Shown: positions 34,219 through 34,850 of the stretch, piece by piece
How positions within the stretch are numbered: the first letter of the stretch is position 1
Layout: every line of letters starts with the position of its first letter
Assembly: GCF_018448905.1 (NCBI RefSeq)
Contig: NZ_RCWA01000043.1
Location: 1-34,850 of the forward strand
Source of the DNA: Photorhabdus heterorhabditis
GTDB taxonomy: Bacteria; Pseudomonadota; Gammaproteobacteria; Enterobacterales; Enterobacteriaceae
DNA length: 34,850 bases
Direction of reading: 5' to 3'
Translations under genes and position numbers: made by a program
The notes under the pieces: model-generated
What the model was told of the DNA's origin: nothing
Database searches by the model: none
The model's input: only the letters and a program-made list of their open reading frames with translations

Positions 34219-34850
34219 TATTTCACCACTGTAATCTTAACGTTGATGTTCTTTTCTGTTCCATAAGTAATGGCCCGGTTAATCTGCTCCCATTGCTCAG
34301 GTGTCGTAATCTTTGGTACAGCAATACGCACTTCACGTTGCAATATCTCATCAGCATTAACAACACGGTTTCCTTTCGAATCTTCAGTGAAATTAGCCAC
34401 ATCATCGATATTCTTTTTCATCGAAGTATAGAGCTGCTTCGGATCTTTAACCCTTGACGCAGTACGTGTATCTAATGTCTTAACACTGGTAGCTAACCCC
34501 GTTTCTAGATCAAAGAAATCAAACGTCCTGAAATTCTCTGGCAGTCGAGAACCTGCTGGCATCTGCGTAGCAACAAAATCCTCAAAAGGATACCCTTGCT
34601 TATAGTTCCCTTCTCCCCACGCCATTTGGGTCTGACTTCCATCTTTTTCTACCCGATATACTCGACGGATGTCTACTGCTGGGTGTGGATCTTTTGAAAT
34701 GATTTTCGATAATTTAGCCGTAGCAGATGTAGACCCTTTGACCGCCCCCAAGCCACCACCAGCCATACTGACTATTCCAGTGACCAGTTTTCCTATCTCC
34801 AGCCCCGCATTATAGGCTCCCTCTGGACCCGCTTGTTCATATTCGGCTTT
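34218..34850 (-). CDS. CdiA-type toxin, C-terminal nuclease domain (cut by window edge)
   Basis: 210 codons, open to the right edge; the ATG at 34766 is internal and not the true start. The visible part begins KAEYEQAGPEGAYNAGLEIG, a glycine-rich pre-toxin stretch follows (KLVTGIVSMAGGGLGAVKG), then a toxin domain: VDIRRVYRVEKDGSQTQMAW, GYPFEDFVATQMPAGSRLPE, FRTFDFFDLETGLATSVKTL. The Glu in YPFEDF, the Asp residues in TFDFFD, and SVK resemble a PD-(D/E)XK-like nuclease arrangement, as in the EC869-type CDI toxins. Such toxins are delivered into neighbouring bacteria by a long filamentous CdiA stalk, encoded beyond the window. No VENN-type motif is seen in this part. Confidence 0.8.
   Translation of the reverse strand, partial: KAEYEQAGPEGAYNAGLEIGKLVTGIVSMAGGGLGAVKGSTSATAKLSKIISKDPHPAVDIRRVYRVEKDGSQTQMAWGEGNYKQGYPFEDFVATQMPAGSRLPENFRTFDFFDLETGLATSVKTLDTRTASRVKDPKQLYTSMKKNIDDVANFTEDSKGNRVVNADEILQREVRIAVPKITTPEQWEQINRAITYGTEKNINVKITVVK

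Overview
The window looks like a chromosomal segment of an enterobacterium of the Photorhabdus/Xenorhabdus group. This is an inference from three things. The conserved block rcsD-rcsB / rcsC / gyrA / ubiG-nrdA-nrdB-yfaE has protein sequences close to Enterobacterales homologues. Full-length 127-bp ERIC repeats are present. AT-rich accessory DNA carries phage-tail and contact-toxin genes.

Layout. (1) 1-3700: accessory debris around one end of a tail locus. It holds the 5' part of an IS30-family transposase, a silent alternative tail-fibre C-terminal module (+ strand), an acetyltransferase fragment, a family-25 glycosyltransferase with a small membrane protein upstream, and a miniature deletion derivative of an IS256-family element. 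(2) 3717-16339 (- strand): a complete contractile-tail cassette. In transcription order it has antiterminator Q, neck terminator, sheath, tube, tail chaperone with a -1 frameshift extension, tape measure with a muramidase-like domain, Dit-like protein, plug, hub, spike, gp25 wedge, baseplate J, DUF2612, fibre and fibre-assembly chaperone. No terminase, portal, capsid, integrase or lysis gene is visible. Two terminators lie between Q and the tail genes. (3) 16340-18300: intergenic DNA with an ERIC element, a frameshifted small ORF, tRNA-Thr(UGU) and tRNA-Ser(UGA) with promoters and terminators. (4) 18302-32307: housekeeping block, comprising the Rcs envelope-stress phosphorelay, DNA gyrase A, ubiquinone O-methyltransferase and the class Ia ribonucleotide reductase operon with its ferredoxin. 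(5) 32308-34850 (- strand): the 3' end of a CdiA-type toxin gene, its overlapping immunity gene, and two further related immunity copies, one truncated.

The most interesting point is the tail locus. The fibre gene contains a 26-bp sequence that closely matches Hin/Gin-family DNA-invertase crossover sites. A second, inverted copy (23/26 identical) sits exactly at the start of the silent alternative fibre module 3.9 kb away, in the matching reading frame. Inversion of the intervening segment would replace the fibre C-terminus, as the Mu G segment does. With no capsid genes and a Q-type regulator, this suggests a contractile tail particle (tailocin-like) with switchable receptor specificity, or the relic of one. 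No invertase gene is visible in the window.
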